Shown: positions 23,701 through 35,611, counted from the stretch's first letter. The stretch is DNA of 64,000 bases from Pohlia nutans (GCA_022496805.1 CM040103.1:11364001-11428000); one strand, 5' to 3'. Notes: generated by a model not told the origin, from the sequence alone. Numbers and translations are program-made.

Positions 23701-26700
23701 CAAATTCGTGAACAGCAAGTCATGCCGGTCTCTATCCTGACCAAGTTTACTTTACTCAGCCACAACAGGGCAAACAAGAGATCAGTAGAACTACGAGATC
23801 CTGCCAGAAAATAATTAATGCAACCGTGAGCTGACAGAAAAACACCAAAGAGCAAATGTTGACAAGAATTGATAGAAGCAGTTGCCAAAAACAGTAGAAA
23901 AGGATATTGAAAAATACCCCTAGCTCTCTAGCCCTCTTTTGAAGGGAACCCATAGCTTCTTCTTTTTGCGGAGCAGTGAATGCTGGAACACCCGCCTTCA
24001 CGCAATAAGCTTAAAAATTAGGAAAAACACAGCGACAACTGATTGCCCATGCTCCATAAACCCAACACATAAAGCATAAGCGGCTTGATTGTTTCAGACA
24101 TGGTACATTAGCAATTCTTAAATGTATGTGTTTCCCTAGAAGCAACTGAAACAAGTTGCTAATCGCAAATACCCCAAATGTCTCTACCCCAAGTAGAAAT
24201 GTATAATTTTCATGTCTTTCCATTAAATTCTCAGTAAAATCCTCAGCATAATCCTCAATGATTGAAGATTTCAAAAATACTAATTGAAAATTTTAGAATG
24301 CCACTATTCCTATAACTACATGGCACAATTCTACTAGACATGAGAAATTCATTCTTTGGAATGATGAATCCCAACATGCTACTATTGCTTTTAACCAAGG
24401 TCTCATTTTCATTGAGCATAAGAGATTTCTACATTTCCAAACCATTACTTGGTCTCTCCGCTTGGAAATAGAGACAAAACACACCCAGTAACAAACCCTA
24501 CGTAGAGATATCAAGAAAGGACCACGCCACATTACAACAAATCATGCCATACACAGTTTTCATACAGAAGAAGAGAAACAATTCAATAAACGCATCATAA
24601 TAATACCTTGAAGATGCCAGCTTTCTCCCATGCAATTTTTGCCAGTGTGTTTCCTAAACAAAGTAATGCATTCGTTCAGAATTCAACATCCAGAACTAGA
24701 ATTAAGTTTTTGACCTGCAACACTCTTGTGACAAACATTTGGTTCCACCGGATAAACCAATGGTTTGCTTTCGAGAACGTAATAAGAACCTAATAGCCAT
24801 TCGTACAAGAATACTACAAGAAATTGTTGAATGCTGGGGCAGAGGCAAAGGCTTACATACCGAGCAACTCCATATGGTCAAACCCAAGGGATGCGATGCC
24901 ACAAGCCACAGGCGACTTAACCTGAACAAAAGGGTTCGCTTGTGATTACAACCAATAAGAAATGTACGACGTGAACTAGAAAAACAGACACACGGTTGGA
25001 ATAGGAGAAGATAGGAATGAATAAAAGAGTTGCACTCAAAACCAGGTCTGAGCTAAATTAATCATGCAAGTTGTGTGTGCATTGCAATAATTAATACGCA
25101 CGAATTCATATCATAGAAAAAATTATTGAGCTTACAACATTGGTTGCGTCCAGGCGGCCACCAAGGCCGACTTCCAAGATTGCAACATCCACCTGCAAAC
25201 ACAGCAGTATTTGAGTAGAGTGAACGTTACCTGCCACTGGTGGTGGCAATCAAAGGGCTAACACCCCTGACAAGTTATCACAAAGGCTGAAGTAAGTACG
25301 ATCCTTCACAAGGCAAGAACGGGAGTAGACACTGAAAGCCCACACTCTTCACAGTTTTGAATTTTTCAGCCTGCATAGGATTTTATTTTGTTTTATTTTT
25401 ATTTATTTTTATTTGTTCAATTTTATTTGCTCAAGTTTATTTGACTAATACATGAAATGTTCTTCCCTATTTATGACCTCATCAGAATTATATTTTTCAC
25501 AACATGATGAATTGAATTGGCCCCTTTTCAAACCATGGATCCGTGGTCCTCAAGGGTTCAATTTCATCAGGTGGTCTACTATATTTTGTCAACAAAGAGT
25601 GGCTAAACAAGCTGAATTAGAGCATGATCCAATCCCAAGGCTGGACCTTGAACTGACCTTTTCAGCAGAGAATATACGGAGGCCCAACAGAGTGCAGAAT
25701 CGAAAGAAGCCTGGTAACTTGTCATTATCAGCCTGCAAAACCCTCAATGATAGATAAATGACACTTCATTGAAAACAGAGGCAATTTTATCAAGACAAAC
25801 CAAAAACCGAGGCATACTACATGCAACTTCAAGAGGGATAATTCCGCAATAATTTGTTACAGAAACACCCCCATCAGCAGTAATTTGTTATAATTCCGAG
25901 ATCCCACTTAACCCCTCAAGGACCAAGAGGCAAACTGGGCCTCATGTTTTTTTAATTTTAAGTAGGCTATATGGGGACTTTCTTTAGTTCAATTTCGCTC
26001 ATTTTTTCACCGACACATGCAATGTTCTTCATTGATTCTCGTGATACAAGATTAGGATCCATCAAATTGGTCATTTTTAAGACCATAAATACATTTTTTT
26101 TCTTCAGGAATCAAACGAAGCAAACTGATTTCTGTACCTTGAGACGATCCCAACACCACCAAAAGTGATCAAGAAATAGGTCCTTCGGTATTTCCTCACT
26201 GTCAAGCACATGTCCAAAATAATGCCTTACAAGCTATAACACCATAACTGAGTCATTGACAAAAAGTTATATAAACATCCTTAACCGGCCATCAGGGATA
26301 TAAAATTCGTTTCAAGTACATACAAACTCAGCACTGACCCTCTGTCAAAAGAAAACCCAAACACTAACCCGTTCAACCGAAAGCGCTCACGAACATCAAG
26401 GAGATGAGGTGACGTGAAGAGACCAGTTCGAAAGCCAGACTCCCTCAACATTCTTTCTGTGAATGCACACGTGGACCCCTGCACCACCATGAGCATGATA
26501 ACTCCATCATTGAGACTATTAATCGTATTACCCAAAAAAAAGGGCCATCTCTTTACACATCAATGGCATTGTAAAGTTACGTACAAAACCTCTAATTGCA
26601 ATTTTTCATCGAATGAAGGATCTGACCCTTCTAAAGGGTGCATTATATCAAACCTCATAAAAAGACGTACCTTTCCTTTTGTTCCTGCAACGTGAATTAC

Positions 26701-28209
26701 ACTCAAATTCGCAATAGCCTCCTCTAGTTCCAATACCTGCCATAAACAAGCCCTCCACTGATAAGCCCACATTCAAACGAGAGAGAAACTCTTTCAAATG
26801 CCAATCAAGAATTCCACCCCAATGACCACACCCTTAATTCCCAGCTCACAGGGATCCCAATCACAAAACATGGCAGTATTACATCATTATCTTCACAGCT
26901 ATGTCGAATTGTCATGAAGTCCTTTGGAAACAGGGAGAAATGCCAAACCCAACCGCCTGCATTACAACCTTAATTTTAAGAATGTACACCACCTTCGCAT
27001 AAAAACTCATGTCCGATTTAGGTCATCAACCAATAAAACTTTGACTCTTATAACTTTTGTATACAGTATCCAAATAACGCATTCTTGGAATCCTCCCTAA
27101 TTTGCTAACAAGATTATTTTTAATATTAAACATGAGTAACGATGCTCAGCCCTTAAAAGTGTCGCTTATAGGTTTGGTTACCTTAATCATCCGCACCTCA
27201 ATTCACTAAACGAGCATTTCAAGACGACCTCATGACCAATCCACGGTGACAATATTTAGAACAAAGATTTCCGCTAGAAGCTGGGAATTTAGAAAGTGTC
27301 ATTCGAATGAGAAGAAAATGCAAAGCACCTTGTAGAGGTTGTTTCAAAAATATGAAGCTAGGGTGAGGAAACTAGGGTGAGACCAATCTACCAGTCCAGG
27401 GTGAAAATATCCATAGGAAAACGATTTCCACTAGAAGCTAGAGATTTTGAAATTGCGTCATTGACATGAAAAGAAAATGTAAAGATTTTCTTAAAATATG
27501 AAACTAGAGTGAGGAAACTATCACAAGACTAATCACCAAGTCCAGGGTGACAATATTCACATAACGACGATTTTTTCAAAAAAAGCACTTGTATAAAAAG
27601 ACATTGTAAAAGCTTCTTGTAGAACGATTTCCACTAGAAGCTGGAAATTTGAAATTGCGACATTGGCATGAAAAGAAAATGTAAAGATTTTTTTAAATAT
27701 GAAACTAGAGTGTGGAAACTATCACAAGACCAATCATCAAGTCCAGGGTGACAATATTCACATAACAACGATTTTTTCAAAAAAAAGCACTTGTATAAAA
27801 AGACAATGTAAAAGCTTCTTGTAGAACGATTCCACTAGACGCTGGAAATTTGAAATTGCGACATTGGCATGAAAAGAAAATGCAAAGATTTTTTAAAATA
27901 TGAAACTAGAGTGTGGAAACTATTACAAGACCAATCCACCAAGTCCAGGGTGACAATGTTCACAGGACGACGATTTTTCCACTAAAAGCAAAGCTTCTTG
28001 TAAAATGTTTTTCTTAAGTATGAAGCTACAGAGAGTTTGAAACGTACCTCGATACAATGGAAGAGAGCCTGGAAATGAGCGTTCCAATTCGGCGCGCCGG
28101 TGGAAGCGCAAGCCGGCGGCATGTCGCCCTTGCGCGTGATGAGCGTGTTCATCGCCACGATCGCATCCTCGAACGTCCTGGTACTCGGCTCCGCCACAAC
28201 GTCCGCCAT
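20769..28209 (-). CDS. FPGS: Folylpolyglutamate synthase
   Basis: It adds glutamates to tetrahydrofolates in an ATP-dependent reaction, retaining folates in the cell and activating them as cofactors. Fifteen exons run from 28209 to 20769: 28048-28209, 26671-26736, 26369-26478, 26138-26198, 25658-25732, 25136-25192, 24861-24921, 24607-24653, 23918-23995, 23463-23627, 22790-23071, 22226-22304, 21750-21902, 21261-21349 and 20769-20828. All phases agree and give 514 aa. Landmarks are the ATP-binding [14 protein letters not shown] (about residues 69-82), [24 protein letters not shown] (165-176), [11 protein letters not shown] (C-domain) and the terminal [18 protein letters not shown]. The first in-frame ATG gives no obvious transit peptide, so this version may be cytosolic. 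An upstream exon adding a targeting peptide cannot be excluded. The acceptor of the next-to-last exon is the least certain junction. Confidence 0.95.
20987..21182. mobile_element. Degraded TTAACCCC-type MITE in last FPGS intron
   Basis: The left end reads ctaacccctaaaagaccaag and the interior shares the 'gaccaacacatgcaatg' block with the copies at 2826-3056 and 39280-39495. The right end (aaaccttaagg) is decayed. Confidence 0.6.
22366..22638. mobile_element. MITE with GAGT(T)AACCGAAAAG ends, copy 2
   Basis: It lies in the FPGS intron between the 22226-22304 and 22790-23071 exons and is inverted relative to 5494-5814. The left end is gagtaaaccgaaaag; the right end is cttttcggttaactc. Confidence 0.7.
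25363..26105. repeat. Two MITE fragments flanking an FPGS exon
   Basis: About 25363-25562 and 25908-26105 are fragments of the 'ggaccaagaag' TTAA family, on either side of the exon at 25658-25732. The second keeps an intact left end, TTAA-CCCCTCAAGGACC, at 25908. Neither disturbs the splice sites of the exon. Confidence 0.55.
27230..27990. repeat. ~201-bp tandem repeat array in FPGS intron 1
   Basis: The marker 'tccagggtgacaat' recurs at 27541, 27742 and 27944 (spacing 201 and 202 bp), with older diverged units at about 27240 and 27395. Each unit also has an 'acgatttccactagaagctgg' type segment and an 'atgaaactagagtg' segment. The two central copies are nearly identical, so amplification is recent. 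The array is non-coding and within the first FPGS intron (26737-28047). Confidence 0.85.
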
Positions 28210-28700
28210 CTTGACACAAAAGGGAAAAGAAAAAAGAAAAGAAGAAAAAGAAGGCTCAAAACCTAAACTCTCGCTCCAGGTCCTTGTTGTTGTGGTCGCA
28301 AGGGCATGAATTCCTATGATGGGAGGTATCTGAGTGATTTCTGAAGCAAAAAAGGCGAGGAAAATTTCAAAAGAATCGGCGAGGAGCAAGGGAGAGGCTC
28401 ATGGAACGGGAGAGAAGAATGGAGCCGCCATTGCGTCGGAGAATTGCGAGCGAAATCGGTGCACAACGGCCGCTGCCTGAGGGAGGGACAAAAGTGACAA
28501 GGTTTGGATGGAGGAGCTGAAGATTGGTAGATCTGGAACCGAATCTTTGGATTTGTAGATTCTCCGGCGAGATTGGTAGATCTGGAACCGAATATTTGGA
28601 TTCGTAGATTCTCCGGGCTGAGGTGGGCCGCACAAACTTGTTCATGTGAAATTTGGCGCTTTCCTTGCCCCCACCGAAATAATGCCCCAAAAGGCTCCTA
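28210..28700 (-). promoter_or_regulatory. FPGS 5' leader/promoter with 49-bp direct repeat
   Basis: It is a GC-richer region just upstream of the FPGS start. A 49-bp unit beginning gattggtagatctggaacc is present twice in tandem (28522-28570 and 28571-28618) with few differences. Open frames here on the minus strand lack domain similarity and are probably leader sequence. I see no certain TATA box. Confidence 0.45.
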
Positions 28701-30142
28701 GCAATACTAAGATGTATTATAAAATGAGACTTCTATAACTTTGAACTTTGTTGAAGTTTATTACAAAAAGAAAATGCAAAACATGATGTTTGAAATTATT
28801 GATATGGTCAAATTTTCAAAAATAGTTTTAGATCTTCATTTATCTTATAGCCATTGATTTTTTTCATAGGTCGCCTCGGATGAAAAATATTATTATTATA
28901 GTAAATTAAATTATTTAATAGAAAATCCCGGGGAGGTCACTGTCAAAACTTTATTAAACCACGGGAGAAAAAATATAGGGTACACTTAATTCATTGGAGC
29001 AAAAATTTATACAAATTTTAGAAATACTATAGCTTGAATGAAATGGCCTATACGGTATTATATCTAAAGGAGGGTAGGTGAAAAGTATAGGTAGTATTCT
29101 ATTTTTATTAATAAAGTAGGGTCTCAAATATTTAAAGGAACGAAGAATTTATGTGAGTTCTAATGAAAATCCTTGGATTGAATGAGAATTGTCTGAATTG
29201 ACTAAAAATTGTCAAAGTTAGCCAATGGCTAGGAATGAACCACAAACAAAGGTTGAATTATTTGGCTTCATGGGAAAGTCTCCTCACGATGAATTTTAGC
29301 ATTAGGTGACCAATGAGATTCACGAGGCTAGGGTGGGGTGGTAGTGCCGCATGCTTCCTCTCACAACATGTATTTCTCACTTAAACCTACCATCGAACAT
29401 TTTAGGCACTAAGCACAGTTGTTATTCTTTGAAAGTTACGTTCATGTATTGTTGTCGTTTTTTTTATGTCCGGTTAAGTTCAATTTATGCTGAAATTCCA
29501 AGATTTTGATAAATGGTTCAGTTTATAAATAAAATAGGGTCTATAAAATAACTTAATGGTGAAAATTAAATTTACCTGTAGGGTCGTGAAAAATGCCTCA
29601 AAGTACCATTTTATCTACTAGTAGAGTGCAATTTATTTTTAAAATTTAGATAAATAGCCCACCTATAATTGACCCCCGACTGCACGTGGTTTATAAAAGT
29701 ATGTAGTATGTAACCTCCCCGTGTAGAAAATCCATGATTTGAATGATGTCAATCCAAATTAAACTCCACTGCGTAAAAAAATCAAAGACAAAAAACCTCA
29801 ATATTGTTCTTGTGATATTCTAGTGACAACCGTAGATCCGAGCTCTCTTAGAAAATGGTATTGAGAACTGTAGGTTTCACTTGTGGCTTTTCAACAGTTG
29901 TAGCGTTTATTAGTAAACTGCCAAACCGTGAATCGACAAGCAGTTCTCTAGTCTCTAGGGTAGGGTTTTTTATGATGTAGTTTAGTCTTTCACATCCTTG
30001 GATGGTCTTCTTGCGACTGTTCCATTCCGTCCTCAAAGACCATTACAGTATATGAAGTAACTTAGCCTTTCACGTCTTATTCAATTTCATGGCCTTTGAC
30101 TTTGTCAGTGGAGGTGTCTAGTGTAGGATTTTTAATGATGTA
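28701..30142. other. AT-rich spacer and tandem target array left of the pogo element
   Basis: 28700-28870 is an inverted fragment of the large TTAACCCC family. At about 29940-30142 two degenerate units, each containing 'tagg(g/a)ttttt(t/a)atgatgta' and '(t/c)tttcac(a/g)tc', form a short tandem array; the pogo-like element is inserted at a TA in it. No gene is supported. Confidence 0.5.
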
Positions 30143-30867
30143 AGGTAGCGGACCACATTCTCGTCCGCGTCCGAATGGCGACCCCTAGGATTGGGGGCTG
30201 GGTCCAGAAAAGTGGCCAATAGAGTTTATAAAAGCGCCCAAGAAAGGGCTTTATTGTTTACTGCACGAGTTTAGGGGTAGATCTAGTCGAATTAGAGGTT
30301 CAGGGTGGATGAAAAAATGCATTTTGTTGTTTGGAAAGAGGGGGTAATGAAGGTGCAATTAATTCTTTATCAGTTCCAAAAATTGCCCACATTCTAGGCT
30401 GATTTTGTAATAAAGGGGTTCTCTTTAGTGCTTCCAAATAGGCGGCTTAAGATGGCGGCATGGTTTTAATTGCAACCCACAATGGACATGTTAACATATA
30501 AAAGTGCTTGTGTTTATTGAAAACCATAGTGGTTTCAGTACTGCATCAAGAGTGAGGTTAGAGTGCTCTATGGAGATTGATGAGAGTCGTCATGGATACA
30601 TTTGTAGAGGAAAGTGAGGGATTTCAGAGGAGTGAAAAAGTGATACCAGAAACTCAAGTTGTGGGTGTAAGACGGCAGATTTCGACCGACGATGGGCAAA
30701 GGGGGAGCTTAGACTTTGATGAGCACATGGCCTAGTTATAGCAGGGAAGAAGTAGATATAGAATTCATACTCCTACCCTACATGTCAATTCTAGTGCCCA
30801 TGCAACTTAGCAAGCCATACCACAAACTTGTAGAAGTGTAGAAACTGAGAGATCAAGGAGGTTAGGG

Positions 30868-32352
30868 TTGAGAAGTTCAGCCCCATGGAGACAAAAAACC
30901 CTACCTCAATCTGATTTCAGTATGAGGGATGTAGAGACCCTTATAGATGGTTCCCACAATACTCAATCAGCTCCAATCAGCACTGTAGGGGTGACCAAAA
31001 ACTCAAACAAGAAAGGTGCAGCCAAAAAAATGGGGAACTGGACAGATGCAGCATTAAAACAAGCTATGGATGCTGTCACAGATCAAGGCATGAAAGTAAG
31101 AGCTGTTGCATGCACTTTTAGGATTCCACCTACCTCTTTGAGAGACCATTTGTATGGAAAGTTATGGGGGGGAAGAGAGAGACAAACACAATGTTAAGTC
31201 AAGAAGAGGAAGAAAAATTAATTGATTATTGTTTCAAAATACAAGATCTAGGCCACCCATTAAGCTCATGGCAGTTGAAGTTAAAAGTCGCCATAGCAAC
31301 ACAAACAAGGGAAACTCAAACAAGGGAAACTCCTTGGAGTGCCAATAGAATCCCTAGGAACTCCTGGCTTAGAAGCTTTAAACAAAGACATCCAGATCTA
31401 GTATCTAGGAAAAGCCAGCCGTTAGAGATAGGTAGAGCTAGAGGATTATGCCCCACAGGTGTAGCTACCCTATACTCTAACCTACAAGAGTTTTACAATA
31501 CCTTTAACTATCCACCCTCCCACAGTTGGAATTGTGATGAGAGTGGAGTGCAGGCTTCAAGATCTGCAGGGCCAACGGTCCTAGCAAAATTGGATAGCAA
31601 GTGTGTTCACACCATAGAGCCAGACCAACGTGAGTACTTGTCAGTCCTTTCTTGTATCAATGTTGAAGGAGGAAAAATCCCTAACTTCTAGATAGATATG
31701 AACTCCGGTCCTCTTTCGAGGCCGGCGTGAATAAAATGTTTGTTCGTCTTGACAATGAGCCAGTGTCCATTGGACAAAGGGCCATTGGTAATGGATGCAA
31801 CATCGGGACTTCCCGGGAGGTCACCCATCCTAGTACTACCCTAACTTCTATATTTCCAAAGGGACTTACTTCCTACAAGATTATATCAAGAATTGTGAGC
31901 GAATGTTGTCATGGCCATGCAACCTAAGGCATGGATGACTGAGTGGCTCTTTGAGTCCTCGATCTCACATTTCATTGGCATTTTAGAGGAAACAATAGGA
32001 ATTGACGAAAGAAATAGGCACTTATTTATTTTAGACGGGCACAATTCGCATGTGACCTTAGAAGCTGTCACACTTGCTATGAATTCAGGTTTAGATATCA
32101 TCTCCCTACCAAGCCATACTTCCCATGCCCTACAACCCTTAGATGTTTCATGCTTTAAACCTTTCAAAAGTGCATTTAGACAAATTAGAGACTCTTGGAC
32201 TTTATTGAACAAAGGCAAGATCGAAGGTAGGAAAAACAGACTTGTGTGAATGGACATCTCAAGCCTTAGAAAAATCCCTAACTCCTAAGAACATCTAGTC
32301 AGGCTTCAAATAAACAAGGATATGGCCAATAGATGATAAACTGCAAGAATGA
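30868..32352 (+). pseudogene. Pogo/CENP-B-type DDE transposase, inactivated
   Basis: An N-terminal psq-type helix-turn-helix (WTDAALKQAMDAV...GMKVRAVACTFRIPPTSLRDHL) is followed by a CENP-B-like DNA-binding region (EEEEKLIDYC, WLRSFKQRHPDL) and the DDE catalytic core: NCDESG, then LFILDGHNSHV, then SHALQPLDV. Lesions in order are a frameshift at the 7-G run 31166-31172, a 148-bp 5S-derived insertion at 31691-31838, a one-base frameshift near 31900, a frameshift near 32235, and stops near 32299 and 32310. Otherwise the frame is easily followed, so decay is moderate. The family is firm; activity is excluded for this copy. Confidence 0.85.
31691..31838 (-). mobile_element. 5S rRNA-derived retroelement (SINE3-like), 5'-truncated
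   Basis: The 148-bp insertion is flanked by a perfect 12-bp direct repeat, ccctaacttcta (31679-31690 and 31839-31850). Read on the minus strand it starts with about 46 bases matching the 3' part of plant 5S rRNA (TAGTACTAGGATGGGTGACC, then GGGAAGTCC, then TGTTGCA) with few differences. An unrelated body then ends in CTATC. The 5S part keeps the box C region of the internal promoter. A related body without a recognisable 5S head is at 43655-43755. A Cassandra-type TRIM is the alternative, but the 12-bp duplication and lack of TG...CA ends argue against it. Confidence 0.8.
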
Positions 32353-33836
32353 ATCTTAGTCAAAGTTTTGAGGAGGGGCAAGAAGGCTTCGACATGACCA
32401 CTGCAGTTCAATCAAGTGACTCTTCGTCTAGTGACGAAGAGAAAGAACCTGGGCCACCGGATTGGAAAGACATGCCATGCAGTCCACGAGATCGCCAAGA
32501 ATGTCGTCTATGTAGCTATGCAGGTGCGGGATCAGGGCGACACCAAGCACCTGCGACACACGACCTGGACAGCGCGGCTACGGCAGGATCAGAGCCACAA
32601 CATGGAGGTGCGGGATGGGACGTTGCAGGTACAACGTTACAACGAATCGAGGGTGGCAAGGCCCATGCAAGATTCGAAGATGACGACTTCGATGGCGCTG
32701 AGGAAGAAGACCCCGGTTGTGAAAGCAGATCTGGAACACAAGGATCAGACGTGAGGCAATCGGAAACGGTGCCAGCGGGCTTGCTTGAATCTGAGGCACC
32801 GACAGAGCATTTCTATGTCGATGTCTCAAATGGAGAGGAGAGCAACTACGATTTACGTGAGCAACATATCACTATCGACCCAACATTTCATGCACAAGTA
32901 TAGAGGGGAAATCATGAGAACATAAACAACTTTCTCTCTTTGCCCGAGCTCATTCCAGCCAAAGAGAGAAGAAGGCAACAACCTCTCCTAGACTACACAA
33001 GTAGGAGAATTTTAACTTCTAGGGATTATGTTAAAGGCCTAGAGGAACTTCTAGCAAAAAAAGAGGCTAGTGCTGCAGCTGCTAAGAAGAAGAAAGAAGA
33101 CAAGGAAGCCACTAAAGAGCAACGAAAGGCTTTGAAAGAGCAACAGAAAGAAGACAAGGAAGAGCGAGCACAAGAAAGAGTAAGAAAAAAACAAGAGAAG
33201 GAGATGAAGAGGCTTACCAAGCGAGCTTCGGGATGAGGAAGGGGCCGTCGGAGGAGAATGGAGCCATCGCTGCAATCTTCAGACTCGGTCACCTGCATTC
33301 CCGAAACGCTCCCCACCGCTGCAGCGCAGGCGCCTCCATCAGGACCGCAGGTCACCGCCGCAGATCCATTCCGCCCAGATCAGGCCTCTATGCCGCACTG
33401 CTCACAAGCACTTCAACCACCGCGACATGCCCCGCTCACGTATCGATGGATGCAACCACAAGCATTCTACCCGCCCTACGCCAATCTTTACGCTCAAGCA
33501 TTCTACCCACCTTACAGATTCTAGAGTGCTTCCGCAGGTCTCAAGGAGAGAGAAGACTGATTCAGATTGTGACACCGAAGAGGAGAATGAGCAAGGAAGA
33601 CCGGGACGACGACCACGGAGCCGTTTGGTATGCAAGCGCGGGAGGACGACGGGGATCTGTGCGGAATGTGGGTCCAAGTGGGCGGAACGGGAGTCATAGA
33701 GCGCCAATCCAAAAATCCACGGGGTGCTATAAACTACCTTGGACAATGCGGCTCTGCTACATTATGCGGCCTAGATGCAAGCTCTTCATGAGCGGCTTTA
33801 GGGTTCCAGCCAGCCGTTCCCTAATTCCAGGCTAAA
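32353..33836 (+). pseudogene. C-terminal accessory region of the pogo element, broken
   Basis: One frame runs from 32349 through 33520 with single stops at 32901 and 33234. It encodes an acidic serine-rich stretch (SSDSSSSDEEKE), a lysine/glutamate coiled-coil-like block (about 33050-33220) and a proline/tyrosine stretch with two FYPPY motifs. A frameshift near 33500 then leads to a basic tail with VCKRGRTTGICAECGSKW, which has two cysteine pairs. The base composition is much GC-richer than the rest of the element. It may be a transposon C-terminal domain or captured host sequence; I do not recognise it. Confidence 0.5.
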
Positions 33837-34183
33837 CTTAATTCCACTCCGCACGTACGACATCACCCAGCCTAGCACGCATTTTTTTGGGAAACCTTTG
33901 TTTATTGTCAGAGGATAAAGGTACTCGGTTTTAGACTACCCAGTATGCAGATTTAGAGATCCAACATGTAGACATACCACGTACTCTATGGTTGAGGACT
34001 GGTCACTCTACGAGGTTCGCTTTAAAAAATTGTAGGAAATCACAGACATGCTAAAAAAAATTGTTCTTTTTGGAGTTGCTTTGGCACCAACGTTGTGGAG
34101 CACTCAAAATTTATAAAAAAATTGTTTCACACTCCCAACTAGCCACAACTGAAATTCAGTCGGGAATGTGGTCTGCTACGTTA

Positions 34184-34761
34184 ACTTAGTCTTTCACGTC
34201 TTATTCAATTTCATGGCCTTTGACTTTGTCAGTGGAGGTGTGGAGAGAAACTGAGCATGAGTAAAATTTATTATTTTGAAAAAGTAATGATGTTCTTTTC
34301 TTTGAAAATTTTATTTAAAAAAATTTAGCATAGAGTGTATCAATTTAAGTTATTTAACCAACTATACCAAGTTTCAAAATTTTCAAATAGAATTTGTAAT
34401 TTTGAAGTTAATTGCTTCTAAATTCATCACATAAAGATCTAAAAATATTTTTGAAAATTTAACTGCAAGAATAATTTTAAAACATCATGCTTTTCATTTT
34501 CTCTTTAAACCTCACTTCATCAAAGATAAATGAGGTCACATATTATAACACATTTAAGTTTTTTCCAATACCCCCACGGAATACCCCTTTGTCATTTAGG
34601 AGTTAATGAATTTATAAGCATCGAAGTTATAATTTTCACCAGAAATTAAATTTTATATTTTTAGAATTAAAATTTTGGTATTTTTCGTTGGAATTGTAAT
34701 TTTTCATTCTTTGAGAAAAAAAGAAGAATAAATAAAAAGAACAACAATACTTTCTCCAAAT
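34184..34761. repeat. Fragment of the large TTAACCCC repeat family
   Basis: About 34260-34610 shares blocks with 10380-10705 and 57180-57330 ('aacatcatgcttttcattttctctt', 'cacatttaa...tttagg agttaa'). It ends in tcatttaggagttaa. It is non-coding. Confidence 0.5.
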
Positions 34762-35047
34762 ACTGTATGTGCAAATCAGGGTCGGCAAAAGTTGAAACAA
34801 TTGAGGTTGGCACTTTCAAAATTAATTATTAATAAATCAGCTATTAATAGCTAACATTATCTTTTTCTAGTGGCTGAACATTTTATTTTATTTTTTGTCT
34901 ACAATTTTTGTTGACTGTTGTGTTTTCATCTAATTCCAGCTTTTCATTTTTTTTTCGGCTTTTTGTTGACTTCAGCAAAATGCTTAATTTTTTTGGCATT
35001 TTTTTGGGGAGTTATTTTCTGTAGACCCTGCCTTCCACGTACGGTAG
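34762..35047. mobile_element. MITE with GGCAGGGTCGGCA-type ends, copy 2
   Basis: It is in reverse orientation to the copy at 4427-4708. The ends are atcagggtcggca and gtagaccctgccttcc, with a shared interior ('ttttgtctacaatttttgttgac'). Confidence 0.65.
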
Positions 35048-35611
35048 TAAAGTATGTACCATTGGACAATGCAGAAGTGTTTGTCTTTGACAAGTTCCCC
35101 TAGATCATGGAGTTTGACTTGGATTGGTATGGTTGAAATTGGGTTGGAAAGTAGACTCAGTTTCGAATTAATAAATAATTTTAATTTATCCACAACAATA
35201 TTCTTTTAACCTCGGACAACCCTTTAAAAAGATCCTTGATTAGAAAATGGTCACTTGAAGCATTAGGGATCAACCCCTAAAGGACTAGAGGTGTTTTTGC
35301 TCCAAAAACTTACCAAAATTATCATTTCTAATGCATTGAGCCAAAATATTATTAAAACATGTTTTTGATATTTAATTATAAAATCTTGTACAAAATTAAT
35401 TTAATATGTAAACATGTTGTAAAGTTTTCAACAACTTTGACCACATAGATTGCAAGATATTAGAGTTATTCTAAAACAAAAGTTGTGTTTGAATAAGATA
35501 CCGCGTGTTTTTTTAAGTATACTTTTATTTATTCACTCTAAGTAGTTACAAGGTATGGAAGAACTTGGTGGTTTCTCATTATTGTTTCTCAAAATTGTGC
35601 TAACAATGGTG

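Larger units (their letters stand above)
30143..34181 (+). mobile_element. Pogo-like (Tc1/mariner superfamily) DNA transposon, decayed
   Basis: The element is about 4.04 kb. The left end reads AGGTAGCGGACCACATTC; the reverse complement of the right end reads ACGTAGCAGACCACATTC. A TA dinucleotide stands outside each end (30141-30142 and 34182-34183), as expected for this superfamily. The flanking sequence directly right of the element repeats a 59-bp segment found at 30055-30115 on the left. That repeat is explained by insertion into a pre-existing tandem array, not by a long target duplication. Inside lies a broken transposase plus a GC-rich C-terminal region. A TATA-like tttataaaag is at about 30216. 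Confidence 0.85.

Noticed and set aside
31691..31838. Functional 5S rRNA gene
   Set aside because: Only about the last 46 bases of 5S match, so box A is missing, and the insert has a retroposition-like duplication.
33026..33355. 109-codon minus-strand frame rich in Ser/Phe
   Set aside because: It is the complement of the lysine/glutamate-rich block of the pogo element and has no independent support.
30055..34242. 59-bp direct repeats as a giant target-site duplication or LTRs
   Set aside because: The element ends and TA flanks lie inside them, and degenerate units to the left show an older tandem array.
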